From positions 1-10,502 of the forward strand of contig CAKPIH010000039.1 of assembly GCA_934162325.1 (NCBI GenBank): a DNA stretch of 10,502 bases. The letters run 5' to 3'. This DNA is from an uncultured Bacilli bacterium (lineage in GTDB: Bacteria > Bacillota_I > Bacilli_A > RF39 > UBA660). The notes under the pieces were generated by a model. It saw nothing but the letters and a program-made list of their open reading frames with translations. It was not told the DNA's origin and made no database searches. Positions 1-8,044 of the stretch are shown here, piece after piece. Each line of letters opens with the position of its first letter. Within the stretch, counting starts at the first letter, position 1. A program made the translations under genes and the position numbers.

Positions 1-31
1 TTATTTTAATTTATATATACATACAATTGTT

Positions 32-64
32 TATGATAGAGACTATTATATAGGCTCTATCATA
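32..64. other. Inverted repeat (10-bp perfect stem) downstream of addA
   Basis: Positions 32-41 (TATGATAGAG) are the exact reverse complement of 55-64, with a 13-nt spacer. Four more pairs can form inside the spacer across one mismatch (43-46 with 50-53). No U-run follows on either strand, so it is not a textbook intrinsic terminator. On the minus strand the spacer holds a TATAAT hexamer (50..45) without a convincing -35. It may stabilise the addA transcript end or belong to the next gene to the left, which lies outside the window. The structure is seen; the role is not known. Confidence 0.4.
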
Positions 65-70
65 CCATGG

Positions 71-93
71 AAAACTTAAGTTTACTTAAGGTT
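71..93 (-). terminator. Weak candidate terminator after addA
   Basis: On the minus strand, CTTAAG, a TAAA loop and CTTAAG form a six-base-pair hairpin (85-90 with 75-80), followed at once by TTTT (74..71). It begins about 20 nt after the addA stop. The stem is short and AT-rich, so it would be a weak terminator alone. The larger hairpin at 32-64 lies just beyond it and the two might act together. Nothing else recognisable is in positions 1-114. Confidence 0.35.
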
Positions 94-114
94 GAAATGG
101 CTAAAATAAATATA

Positions 115-3100
115 TTATACTTTTTCTAAAGTATTATCTAAGATAGAATATAAATATATAGAAGTATCTTTATTAAATGTATTTTCAATATAATTCTTAT
201 ATCCATTTAATTGTTTTAAATAAGCATTATCATTGATATTCTTTAACTTATAATCAATTATCTTAATATTATTATCATATTCTAACATTAAATCTATAAT
301 GCCATGATAAGTAATATTATTATCTTCATATATAAATTCATATTCTTTATATACATTAGCAGTTCCTATATCTACTTTATCTAAGAAATTAGTAATTATT
401 TCTTTATCTTTACCAGTTAAATTACTAGTATTATTAAAATCAGTTAATTCAAATAATTCATGTATTTTCTTACCATAATCTAATTTAGATTCTTCTTCTT
501 TAGTGATAAGATGAATATTCTTTTTAGAAAAAGTTTTTTCTTCTTCTTTTAAAGTATTTATATTTATATTATTTACTTCTAAAATATCCTCTACTTTATT
601 AAGTAATGCTTTATAATTACCATTCTTTACCATATTATAATTTTTAGATAAATTTATATTTTTTATATCTATATTAGTATAATACTTCTTAGTTATATAT
701 TCTAAAGAATACATAATACTAGCAAAGCTATTATACTTTTCTCTAATGCTATTGTCTACTAGATCATTTATATATGTTTCTTCTTTATTATTTTCTGGTA
801 ATAAGAAGATCATTTTTTCTTTGGCTCTAGTTAATGCTACATAGAATAATCTTATTCTTTCACTAATATTCTCTTTTACATAGTTTCTATAACTTAGAGT
901 ATGATAAATTGTATTATATAAGAAATTATCTTTATATGGAATTATTATTCCATATTTATCATCATAACTAAATTTACTTATAGCTTCTCTTATATTAAAT
1001 TTACTATATAATCCCCCGTAGTAGCAGATATTAAATTCTAATCCTTTAGAAGCATGAATAGTCATTATCTTTACTGTGTCATCACTATTATCATTAAGAG
1101 TAAATTCTATCTTTAAATTATTATTAATGATATCTTCTAGATATTCTTGATAACTATATATATCATAATCTAAATTAGTTAAATTACTAGTTATTTCTTT
1201 TAATTTTTCTATTCTAAGTACATTAGAAGAATAATCTCCTAGTAAGAACAGCTTATTGTTAAAGTCATAACTATAAGTTATTATATCTATTATCTCATCT
1301 AAACTAATAGTATCTAATTTCTTAGTTATTTCATAACTTATTTTATAAATATCACTATCTTTATAATTATTATTTAAAAAGTAATCAAATAATGTATCAT
1401 CATCGATATTAAATAAGAAACTTCTACCAAGAGATATAAATAATTTTTTAAATTCATTATCTATAATATTACTCTTTAGTTTTATTATAAAACTTATGAT
1501 ATTTTTAATTATGGTAATTACTTCGCCATCTGTTAAATTTATGGACTTATTTATAATGGTAGGTACTCCATTATATTCAAGTATCTTTTTATATAATTCA
1601 AAGTATTTACTACTGTCAAGTAATATAGCGAAATCACTATATTTTATTTTTCTAATACCATTGGTATCTTTACCAAAGGCTAAGTAGCCTTCTTCTACTT
1701 TCTTTTTAATATCACCCGCTATAATAAAGGCTTCTACTTCTTCTTTTTTAAATGATGTATCATTTAAGTAACTATATACTTCAAAGTTATTATTTTCTTT
1801 ATTATCTCCTTCCCCTTTATACATTAGATTACCATATACCATTTGATGACTTTCTTTATAAGAGGCTCCTCCTATATCATCATCCATTATACGATTAAAC
1901 ATTAAATTTATATTATTTATTACTTCTTCTCTACTTCTAAAATTCTTATTTAAGTCAATTTTGATACCACCATTATTACTACTATAAGTATCATATTTAT
2001 TCTTAAATATATATGGATTAGCATTTCTAAACCTATAAATAGACTGTTTAATATCTCCTACCATATAGACATTATTACTTGATATATAAGATATAAATTC
2101 TTCTTGAACATCATTTGTATCTTGATATTCATCTATTAATATTTCATTTAAATTATTCTTTATTTCTTCTCTTACTAGAGTATTTTCTTTTACTAGTTTT
2201 ATAGCTAGTGATGATATATCTGAATATTCAAAGTAATTATATTTCCATTTATATTCTTGTACTCTTTTATCTAATTCTTTTATGATATTAATAATTTCTT
2301 CGGTATATTCTTTAGTTTTTAATATACCTATCTTTATGCTATCATAATTATCATATATTATTAATTTTTTTATTTCTTTAATACTATTAGATATTTTTTC
2401 TTTATATTCTTTACTTATATCGGATAATCCTCTTGCTATTGGTAATTTTATATTAATATTATTTTTTATTTCATCATAACTAGAACTTTCTAATAGGGGA
2501 TTAATTATGGGATATAATTTATCTAAGTAATCAGAGTCATCTATGTATTCTATATAATCTCTTATATTACTAGTAAGATTTAATATTACTTTAATATATT
2601 CTTCAATGTCTTTATCTATATTATCATTATTATATTTTATATTAATATAATTATCTAAGTATTCTCTTTTATTTGTTTTTAAATCTAATTTATTATTTAT
2701 ATTTAGAATAAAATCAAATATTTCTTTATCATCTTTTAAACTATATTCTTTTATTAATGATAAGAACTTAGAGTCTTCTTGATTATATAATTCATTAAAG
2801 ATATCTTTTAATACTTTTCTTTTATATAATGTTATTACTGAGGCATCAATTATACTTATATCTTTACTTACATTTAGATAATAATGATATTTTTTTACTA
2901 AAGATAAAGCATAGGCATCAAAGGTTGTAATATCGGCGGTATCTAGTTTGGATAATTCACTAGTTAAACCAGCTTTCTTTAGTTTGTCTCCTATTCTCTC
3001 GCGCATCTCTTTAGCGGCCATCTTTGTAAAGGTTAGTATTAGAAGGTTATCTACTGAGATACCATTTTTTACTTTTTCTAATACTCTCTCTGTTAGTACT

Positions 3101-3189
3101 GCGGTCTTACCAGAGCCTGCTCCGGCAGAAACAATTATATTAGTGCCATCTTTATAGATAGCGGTTTCTTGTTCTTTTGTCCAAGCCAT
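115..3189 (-). CDS. addA: AddA, helicase-nuclease subunit of the AddAB recombination complex
   Basis: AddA is the active 3'-5' SF1 helicase and one of two nucleases of AddAB (RexAB), which resects double-strand DNA ends and prepares 3' tails for RecA. Visible motifs of the 1024-residue product: Q-motif WTKEQ (3-7), Walker A AGAGSGKT (22-29), motif II DEYQD (353-357), motif III GDIKQSIYRF (from 378), motif V TIHASKGLEF (around H712) and motif VI with R788 in VALTRAKEK. The C-terminal RecB-family nuclease is intact: H910, D966 in GIIDL, D979 and K981 in IDYK, then a QLNGY motif. Start: GAGGT lies upstream of the ATG, and MAWTKEQ fits the family N-terminus. The upstream 121-residue gene ends 3 nt before, so the two are likely co-translated. 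At 1024 residues it is shorter than the usual roughly 1200, with Asn/Ile/Lys/Tyr-rich linkers. Identification is firm. Confidence 0.97.
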   Translation of the reverse strand: MAWTKEQETAIYKDGTNIIVSAGAGSGKTAVLTERVLEKVKNGISVDNLLILTFTKMAAKEMRERIGDKLKKAGLTSELSKLDTADITTFDAYALSLVKKYHYYLNVSKDISIIDASVITLYKRKVLKDIFNELYNQEDSKFLSLIKEYSLKDDKEIFDFILNINNKLDLKTNKREYLDNYINIKYNNDNIDKDIEEYIKVILNLTSNIRDYIEYIDDSDYLDKLYPIINPLLESSSYDEIKNNINIKLPIARGLSDISKEYKEKISNSIKEIKKLIIYDNYDSIKIGILKTKEYTEEIINIIKELDKRVQEYKWKYNYFEYSDISSLAIKLVKENTLVREEIKNNLNEILIDEYQDTNDVQEEFISYISSNNVYMVGDIKQSIYRFRNANPYIFKNKYDTYSSNNGGIKIDLNKNFRSREEVINNINLMFNRIMDDDIGGASYKESHQMVYGNLMYKGEGDNKENNNFEVYSYLNDTSFKKEEVEAFIIAGDIKKKVEEGYLAFGKDTNGIRKIKYSDFAILLDSSKYFELYKKILEYNGVPTIINKSINLTDGEVITIIKNIISFIIKLKSNIIDNEFKKLFISLGRSFLFNIDDDTLFDYFLNNNYKDSDIYKISYEITKKLDTISLDEIIDIITYSYDFNNKLFLLGDYSSNVLRIEKLKEITSNLTNLDYDIYSYQEYLEDIINNNLKIEFTLNDNSDDTVKIMTIHASKGLEFNICYYGGLYSKFNIREAISKFSYDDKYGIIIPYKDNFLYNTIYHTLSYRNYVKENISERIRLFYVALTRAKEKMIFLLPENNKEETYINDLVDNSIREKYNSFASIMYSLEYITKKYYTNIDIKNINLSKNYNMVKNGNYKALLNKVEDILEVNNININTLKEEEKTFSKKNIHLITKEEESKLDYGKKIHELFELTDFNNTSNLTGKDKEIITNFLDKVDIGTANVYKEYEFIYEDNNITYHGIIDLMLEYDNNIKIIDYKLKNINDNAYLKQLNGYKNYIENTFNKDTSIYLYSILDNTLEKV

Positions 3190-3192
3190 ATT

Positions 3193-3558
3193 CTACCTCA
3201 TCTTTCTCCATGATGGTCCATATAATTCGTCAAAAAACTTGTCTGGATCACTAACTCTAGTTCTAAGAACTCTGATTGAAGATGCTTCTATATAAGTATC
3301 CCCTTCTTTAATATTGTGATATGGCATAAGTGATTTTTCTAGCATTGCTCTAGCTTCTTTTAAGCCTTCTTTGGTATACTTTTCTTCCTCCATTAGTGGG
3401 TTAACGCAATACATCAAATAGTTATCCCATGTTATCCATTTATCTTCATCTTCAAAATATAATATTTCTAAGTTTTCATCAATAAGTATATCATTACCAT
3501 TTTCTCTTTTATAGGCTCTTCCTACATAAGTATTATCTGGATTAAATTTACTCTCCAT
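3193..3558 (-). CDS. Unrecognised 121-residue protein encoded between addB and addA
   Basis: I do not recognise this family. The product has no signal peptide, membrane segment, cysteine pair or nuclease motif that I can see. It has about one Trp per 40 residues (KWITWDN near 41-47 and SWRK near the end), an acidic middle (FEDED, MEEEKY), a predicted amphipathic helix around EGLKEARAMLEKSL, and a basic end (PSWRKMR). Its start overlaps the addB stop by 11 nt, a GAGGAAG ribosome site lies inside addB about 7 nt upstream, and its stop is 3 nt before the addA start. That implies one mRNA and probably translational coupling. Its composition is less Asn/Ile-biased than AddA or AddB, which argues for a constrained, real protein. 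A role with AddAB is inferred only from position. An unrelated passenger gene is the alternative. Confidence 0.82.
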   Translation of the reverse strand: MESKFNPDNTYVGRAYKRENGNDILIDENLEILYFEDEDKWITWDNYLMYCVNPLMEEEKYTKEGLKEARAMLEKSLMPYHNIKEGDTYIEASSIRVLRTRVSDPDKFFDELYGPSWRKMR

Positions 3559-5833
3559 CTTTATCTTCCTCTCTATTTATATATGTAATATCTTTCTCTC
3601 TTAAGTAGCAGATATCTTTATACTCACAAAAACTACAGCTAACATTAGTACCATCTATTATTTTAGGATTAATGGTAAAGTCTCCTTCTAGTATTTTGTC
3701 TATTCCCTCATTAATTAATTTATCGGTATTATTAATCATATTATCTATTTCTTCATCATTTAATACTTTACTATATGTACTAAATCCTTTACTAGTTGTT
3801 TTCATTCCTTTAATTAATTTAGAATCGTTATATGTTGTATCAAACTTAGATAAAATATTCTCATTATCGGTAGAATATCCTTCTAATCTAAGATTATTTT
3901 CTCTAGCGGTTTCATAGTCTTTACTATTATCTAAAGTACTAGTAAATAATTTTTGTAAGTAGAAACCTACTACTTTTATATTTTTTAATTCCATTTTGTT
4001 TGATAAATATAGATATATAGGAAGTTGTAATCCTAAGCCATATTCCATATTCTTTAAATTAATATTAGTACTACCTGTTTTATAATCTACTACTACTAGA
4101 TATGTTATATTATCTTCTTCTTTATATAATACTTTATCTATTACTCCCATAAATGTTACTTTAATATTTTTATCTTTATTTACATAGACAGGCTTTTCTT
4201 TCATACTTTTATTAAATGTACTATATGTTGATTGTTTCTTAATAGTAGAAGTAACAAACTTTAATTCTTCTTTTATATTATCTAAAAAGAATAATTCTCT
4301 TTTACTAAATTCTCTCTTAGTCTTAACATAGTTATTAAAACAAGTATCATAATCAAAATCTTGATCATCCATACATCTAAGTACATAATGACAGATATCT
4401 CCGATTAAGATAGCAAAATCATCTTTTATGATATTTATTTTTAAGATATTACTTATGTAATATTTGAATTTACATTTATAAAAGTTTTCTAATGCTGTAT
4501 ATGATAGTGTTAATTTATTATCTAAATATTTATATAATTTTTCTTTAGATATATCACTATAGGTATTATCATAATTCATATATGGAATACTATAATTACT
4601 AGATAATAAATCTAAATCTTTATCTTTGATATTATATTTTACTAAGTTATCTAAATAAGTAGTTAAGAAAATCTTATTCATCATATTAGAATTTATATAC
4701 TGATGTTTATAATCTTTTACTATTTCTATATCATTTAATAAATCGCTTCTTGTATAAGTATTATTACTATCAGTTAATTTATAACTAATTATAAGATTCT
4801 TAATATTATGTATCTTTCTTATTACTTCGATCTTTTTATTTATATTTAATTCATTACTGGTATCTAATCCTAGTACTTCTTTTTCTTTATCACTAAAGTA
4901 TTCATTATCTTTATATAATACTGGTATGTTTTCTTTATTAAATCCAAGTAAAAATACATAATCATCATCATTATAGATATCATTTAAATTAGATACTTTA
5001 ATACCATTATTATCTTCATCTAAATAAGTATTTTTTAAATCATTAATGATTAAATCTAATACTTCTTTTTTATCATTTATAAAACTATAATTATTTAATA
5101 CTTTAATTACTTTTTCTTTAATATTATCATCATTTATATTATTAATACTATTATCTAGATCATCTAAGTTATTTAGTATATCTTTTACTACTTTGATAGA
5201 ATATATACTTCTCTTCTTTATATTAATTGGAATATTATATATTTTAAATAATCTATATATTACTTCTCGATATTCATTTGATATTATTAGTTTTATTTTA
5301 TCTATACTTATATTATTTCTTAATAATTCATATATTTTATCTATTACAAAGATTACTTCATCATCTATATAATTAAATTCATATATTTTATCTATATCAT
5401 AGTTATTATATTCTATATTATGTACTATATAATTTAGATCTTTAAATATATTTAAGTAATATTTATTTATATAATTATATCCATAGATATGTATTTCTTT
5501 ATTTTTAACATACTCTCTAAATCTATTATCATATATAAGTAAATTATTATCATCTAAGTATTTTTTTATGTCTTTTAATAAGATCATTTTACTATTATTT
5601 AGTTTATTACTTATATAACATAAATTATTTAGATATACTAAAGTACTACTTAAATTTATATTATATTTATTCATTATATTATATATTATTTTATTATCAT
5701 AACTAAAAGTATATTTATCTATAAATTCATTTATACTCATAAATTTTATATTATAGTTATAGTATTTCTTTCTTGATAGTTCTATTACTTTCTTCTTTAT
5801 GTTATTAGGAGTAATTACTATATATTCTTTCAT
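3548..5833 (-). CDS. addB: AddB/RexB-type subunit, compact form with Fe-S nuclease and no Walker A
   Basis: AddB partners AddA; in known AddAB its nuclease cuts the other strand and an iron-sulfur cluster staples the nuclease domain. The 4Fe-4S ligands are present: C454 (YKCKFKYY), then C733, C736 and C742, with the CxxCxxxxxC spacing of Bacillus AddB. Nuclease residues are H482, D566 (GVIDK), D583 and K585 (VDYKTG), and Q603/Y607 (QLPIY). A degenerate helicase-like segment remains near 290-305 (FLLGFNKENIP). At 761 residues it is far shorter than Bacillus AddB (about 1160), and the N-terminus (ITPNNIKKK) has no Walker A, as in streptococcal RexB. The first 400 or so residues are extremely Asn/Ile/Tyr/Asp-rich and I see no Trp. 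The start is supported by GGTGAT four nt before ATG. It is the first gene of the operon, with its own promoter. Confidence 0.93.
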   Translation of the reverse strand: MKEYIVITPNNIKKKVIELSRKKYYNYNIKFMSINEFIDKYTFSYDNKIIYNIMNKYNINLSSTLVYLNNLCYISNKLNNSKMILLKDIKKYLDDNNLLIYDNRFREYVKNKEIHIYGYNYINKYYLNIFKDLNYIVHNIEYNNYDIDKIYEFNYIDDEVIFVIDKIYELLRNNISIDKIKLIISNEYREVIYRLFKIYNIPINIKKRSIYSIKVVKDILNNLDDLDNSINNINDDNIKEKVIKVLNNYSFINDKKEVLDLIINDLKNTYLDEDNNGIKVSNLNDIYNDDDYVFLLGFNKENIPVLYKDNEYFSDKEKEVLGLDTSNELNINKKIEVIRKIHNIKNLIISYKLTDSNNTYTRSDLLNDIEIVKDYKHQYINSNMMNKIFLTTYLDNLVKYNIKDKDLDLLSSNYSIPYMNYDNTYSDISKEKLYKYLDNKLTLSYTALENFYKCKFKYYISNILKINIIKDDFAILIGDICHYVLRCMDDQDFDYDTCFNNYVKTKREFSKRELFFLDNIKEELKFVTSTIKKQSTYSTFNKSMKEKPVYVNKDKNIKVTFMGVIDKVLYKEEDNITYLVVVDYKTGSTNINLKNMEYGLGLQLPIYLYLSNKMELKNIKVVGFYLQKLFTSTLDNSKDYETARENNLRLEGYSTDNENILSKFDTTYNDSKLIKGMKTTSKGFSTYSKVLNDEEIDNMINNTDKLINEGIDKILEGDFTINPKIIDGTNVSCSFCEYKDICYLREKDITYINREEDKDGE

Positions 5834-5836
5834 AAT

Positions 5837-5887
5837 ATCACCATATTTCCTTATATATATTATCTCATATTTATATATAAAAGTAAA
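5837..5887 (-). promoter_or_regulatory. Promoter and ribosome binding site of addB
   Basis: On the minus strand TTTACT (5887..5882) and GATAAT (5864..5859) are separated by 17 nt, matching a vegetative sigma-factor promoter with one or two mismatches per box. The start site would be near 5852, giving a leader of about 20 nt. GGTGAT (5842..5837) lies four nt before the ATG at 5833. The -35 box sits inside the run of Ts that ends the upstream ATPase transcript, so terminator and promoter are packed end to end. No operator such as a LexA/DinR-like palindrome is visible. Confidence 0.6.
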
Positions 5888-5914
5888 AGAAAAAAAGCAT
5901 TTTATTTGCTTTTT
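5885..5914 (-). terminator. Intrinsic terminator of the ATPase gene
   Basis: On the minus strand AAAAAGCA (5914..5907) pairs perfectly with TGCTTTTT (5899..5892) around a 7-nt loop, and the T-run continues as TTCTTTT. It begins 7 nt after the ATPase stop codon. A-tracts on one side and T-tracts on the other mean it could also work in the opposite direction, though no plus-strand gene needs it. It separates the ATPase unit from addB. Confidence 0.75.
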
Positions 5915-5921
5915 CTAAGTA

Positions 5922-7124
5922 TTAAAAATTATCATTCATTAAAAAATCAAAAATATTAATATGTTTAATACCATCTCTTGAATAATCTTCAGTATCTTTT
6001 GATATAACATACTTAGGATAACTATCATCTATGTCATTAAAGGCATTAAACTCTCTATTTCTTGTTTCTTCATTAGACATGTCGTAGCAGGCTTGAATAT
6101 ATTTAACATCCTCATTTTTTGAGGCTATAAAATCTATTTCTCCCTTAGGGGTTTTACCAACATAAACATTATATCCTTTATTAATAAGTTCATTATATAT
6201 TATGTTTTCAAATGCTTGAGAATAATTAGTTTTTCTACTATTGGTTTTAATTTTCTTTACTCCTAAATCTGTTGCATAGAATTTATTTAAAGATTTTAAA
6301 ACATTCTTACCATTTATATCATATCTATAAACTCTATTTACTATAAATGTTGTACATAGTGCATCTAAATACTTATATAAAGTATCATTAGCTATTTTGT
6401 TATTATTTCTTTCTAAGAACTCTAAAACGTTACTAGTGGAAAACTCTCTCGTTTCGGTTTCTAATACATATTGTAATATTTTATTAAAAGTGGTTATATC
6501 AGTTATCTTAAGACGATCTACAATATCTTTTAAAAGAATAGAATCATAAACATCTAGGATATAATTTTCTCTAGAAGAAATATTGTCAAACATAAATCTC
6601 TGTGGTAGTGTACCCCATTCAAAAATATCAAGTAATAAATCTAAATATTTCTCTTTAGGAGTATTAGTTAATTCTACTACTTCTTTAAATGATAAAGGAT
6701 TTACTCTGAAACTAACATATCTACCTGATAAATCAGTTGATAGCTCTATAAATGTCATCTTACTGTTTGAACCAGTAATAAATATACTAAATTGTTCAGT
6801 AATTCTAAGTGAATTAATTGCCTTTTCAAAATCTTTTACTTTTTGTACTTCATCTAAGAATACATAATATGTCTTTTTATCTTTAACTTTGCTTTTTATA
6901 TAGTTATTTAATTCAATAGCAGTAGTTATATCAGCATAATCTAATGACTCAAAATTGATATAAATAATATGTTCATCATCAATACCTTTTTCTTTTATTT
7001 CATCAATTATTTGTTTTAAAATAACTGACTTACCACTTCTTCTAAGTCCACATAATATTTTAATTAAAGAATTAACATCATAAAAATCTCTTATCTTTTT
7101 TAAATAAAATTCTCTTATTAACAT
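5922..7124 (-). CDS. AAA_14/DUF4143-family ATP-binding protein
   Basis: This widespread family couples an N-terminal AAA ATPase to a C-terminal DUF4143 domain; its cellular role is mostly unknown. Visible in the 400-residue product: Walker A GLRRSGKS (26-33), Walker B FLDEVQ with D91/E92, a sensor-like ITGSNS (116-121) and LSGRY (132-136). The C-terminal part has a degenerate PD-(D/E)XK-like pattern: E306 (FENI), D331 (GEIDF) and Q344 (YIQACY), the usual Lys being absent. I chose ATG at 7124: AGAGGTGAG (7140..7132) is an excellent ribosome site 7 nt upstream. A GTG four codons earlier lies inside that site and is unlikely to be the start. It stands alone between two terminators with its own promoter, which suits a mobile single-gene cassette. 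Family assignment is firm; function is not. Confidence 0.93.
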   Translation of the reverse strand: MLIREFYLKKIRDFYDVNSLIKILCGLRRSGKSVILKQIIDEIKEKGIDDEHIIYINFESLDYADITTAIELNNYIKSKVKDKKTYYVFLDEVQKVKDFEKAINSLRITEQFSIFITGSNSKMTFIELSTDLSGRYVSFRVNPLSFKEVVELTNTPKEKYLDLLLDIFEWGTLPQRFMFDNISSRENYILDVYDSILLKDIVDRLKITDITTFNKILQYVLETETREFSTSNVLEFLERNNNKIANDTLYKYLDALCTTFIVNRVYRYDINGKNVLKSLNKFYATDLGVKKIKTNSRKTNYSQAFENIIYNELINKGYNVYVGKTPKGEIDFIASKNEDVKYIQACYDMSNEETRNREFNAFNDIDDSYPKYVISKDTEDYSRDGIKHINIFDFLMNDNF

Positions 7125-7131
7125 ATAATTT

Positions 7132-7167
7132 CTCACCTCTATTAATATTATATCACACTTTATTATA
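7132..7167 (-). promoter_or_regulatory. Promoter region and decisive ribosome site of the ATPase gene
   Basis: Two TATAAT hexamers lie on the minus strand, at 7167..7162 and 7152..7147. The second is preceded by TGA, making an extended -10 (TGATATAAT, 7155..7147); a poor -35 (TTTTAA) lies 17 nt upstream. The first has no good -35. Using the second, the transcript would start about at the ribosome site AGAGGTGAG (7140..7132), a very short leader. This site sets the start codon at ATG 7124 rather than the upstream GTG at 7136. Confidence 0.5.
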
Positions 7168-7171
7168 TTTT

Positions 7172-7203
7172 AAAAGTTTTTCCACTGAATTGGAAAAACT
7201 TTT
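7172..7203 (-). terminator. Terminator hairpin of the trmD-folD unit
   Basis: A perfect 13-bp inverted repeat (7172-7184 with 7191-7203, arm AAAAGTTTTTCCA) with a 6-nt loop starts directly after the folD stop codon at 7204-7206. On the minus strand it ends in CTTTT and then A-rich sequence, so the U-tract is mostly inside the stem. It is the longest perfect stem I noticed in the window. It closes the housekeeping unit and lies just upstream of the ATPase promoter. Confidence 0.72.
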
Positions 7204-8043
7204 TTACTTATTCTTTCTAAGTATATGAGCCTTATAAGTATTGACTGCTAGTTCAGCCACGGTCATTTGGCCTACGCCACCAGGTACCGGTGTGATATAA
7301 CTTACTTTTTCTTTGACATTATCAAAGTCTACATCACCACATAGTGAGTTATCTTCCATTCTGTTTATACCAACATCAATAATAACTGCTCCTTCTTTAA
7401 CCATATTCTCTTTTATATATTTAGGTATTCCGATAGCAGCCACTAAGATATCCGCAGACTTAGTATAAAATTCTAAATTATTTGTTTTTGAATGACATAG
7501 TGTAACAGTAGCATTTCTATTAGTCATTAAAGTAGCTATTGGTTTACCTACTAAATCGCTTCTTCCTATTATGACAACATTCTTGCCTTCGATAGGAATA
7601 TTATAATAGTCAAGTAAATCTATTATTCCTATTGGAGTACATGGAATAAGAGATTCTCTATTATGTACTAGTTTGCCCATATTTATATCTGTTAAGCCGT
7701 CAACGTCTTTATTGGGCATAATAGCATTTTGTATTCTTTTGGCATCAAGTGTTTTAGGAATAGGCATTTGTACTAAGATACCGTCTACTAAATCATTATT
7801 ATTTAATTCATTTATAATACTAAGTAATTCTTCTTCAGTAATATTACTATCTAATTTTATATGATTGAAATTATAACCTAGATTTTCAGCCATTTTATTT
7901 TTTTGTCTTACATAGACGTTACTTGCTGGATCATCTCCTACTTGGATTACTACTAGTCCTAGGCTTCTATCTAATTTACTTAATTTCTCTTTTAATTCTT
8001 CAAGTACTTTTAATTTTACTTCTTTACCATCTAATAATATCAT
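7204..8043 (-). CDS. folD: FolD, methylenetetrahydrofolate dehydrogenase/cyclohydrolase
   Basis: FolD is a cytosolic bifunctional enzyme. It oxidises 5,10-methylene-THF to 5,10-methenyl-THF with NADP and hydrolyses that to 10-formyl-THF, feeding purine synthesis and initiator Met-tRNA formylation. The 279-residue length is normal. Diagnostic motifs: PASNVYVRQK with Y44 and catalytic K48, GILVQMP (Q92), DVDG (113-116, D115 matching E. coli D121), a Rossmann GRSDLVGKP (160-168), IDVGINR, and the signature TPVPGGVGQMT (251-261). All key residues are present. Start: AAGG lies upstream, the ATG comes one nt after the preceding gene's stop, and MILLDGKEV fits the family N-terminus. It is the last gene of the trmD unit, followed by a terminator. 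Identification is firm. Confidence 0.98.
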   Translation of the reverse strand: MILLDGKEVKLKVLEELKEKLSKLDRSLGLVVIQVGDDPASNVYVRQKNKMAENLGYNFNHIKLDSNITEEELLSIINELNNNDLVDGILVQMPIPKTLDAKRIQNAIMPNKDVDGLTDINMGKLVHNRESLIPCTPIGIIDLLDYYNIPIEGKNVVIIGRSDLVGKPIATLMTNRNATVTLCHSKTNNLEFYTKSADILVAAIGIPKYIKENMVKEGAVIIDVGINRMEDNSLCGDVDFDNVKEKVSYITPVPGGVGQMTVAELAVNTYKAHILRKNK

Positions 8044-8044
8044 G

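Noticed and set aside
2948..3157. Plus-strand open frame opposite the addA start
   Set aside because: Antisense to the Walker A region of AddA; shadow frame.
115..3558. Frameshift or pseudogene explanation for the short addA and addB and the small gene between them
   Set aside because: Both subunits keep complete motif sets to their normal C-termini, and the small frame has its own start and ribosome site and does not resemble missing AddA or AddB parts.
6583..6867. Plus-strand open frame opposite the ATPase gene
   Set aside because: Antisense to the ATPase domain including Walker B; no start signals.
5922..7124. ATPase plus neighbour as a toxin-antitoxin or defence system
   Set aside because: It has no partner gene: both neighbours belong to core units separated by terminators, and its nuclease-like domain lacks the usual Lys.
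7125..7136. GTG start four codons upstream for the ATPase gene
   Set aside because: The GTG is part of the ribosome site AGAGGTGAG; the ATG at 7124 has ideal spacing from it.
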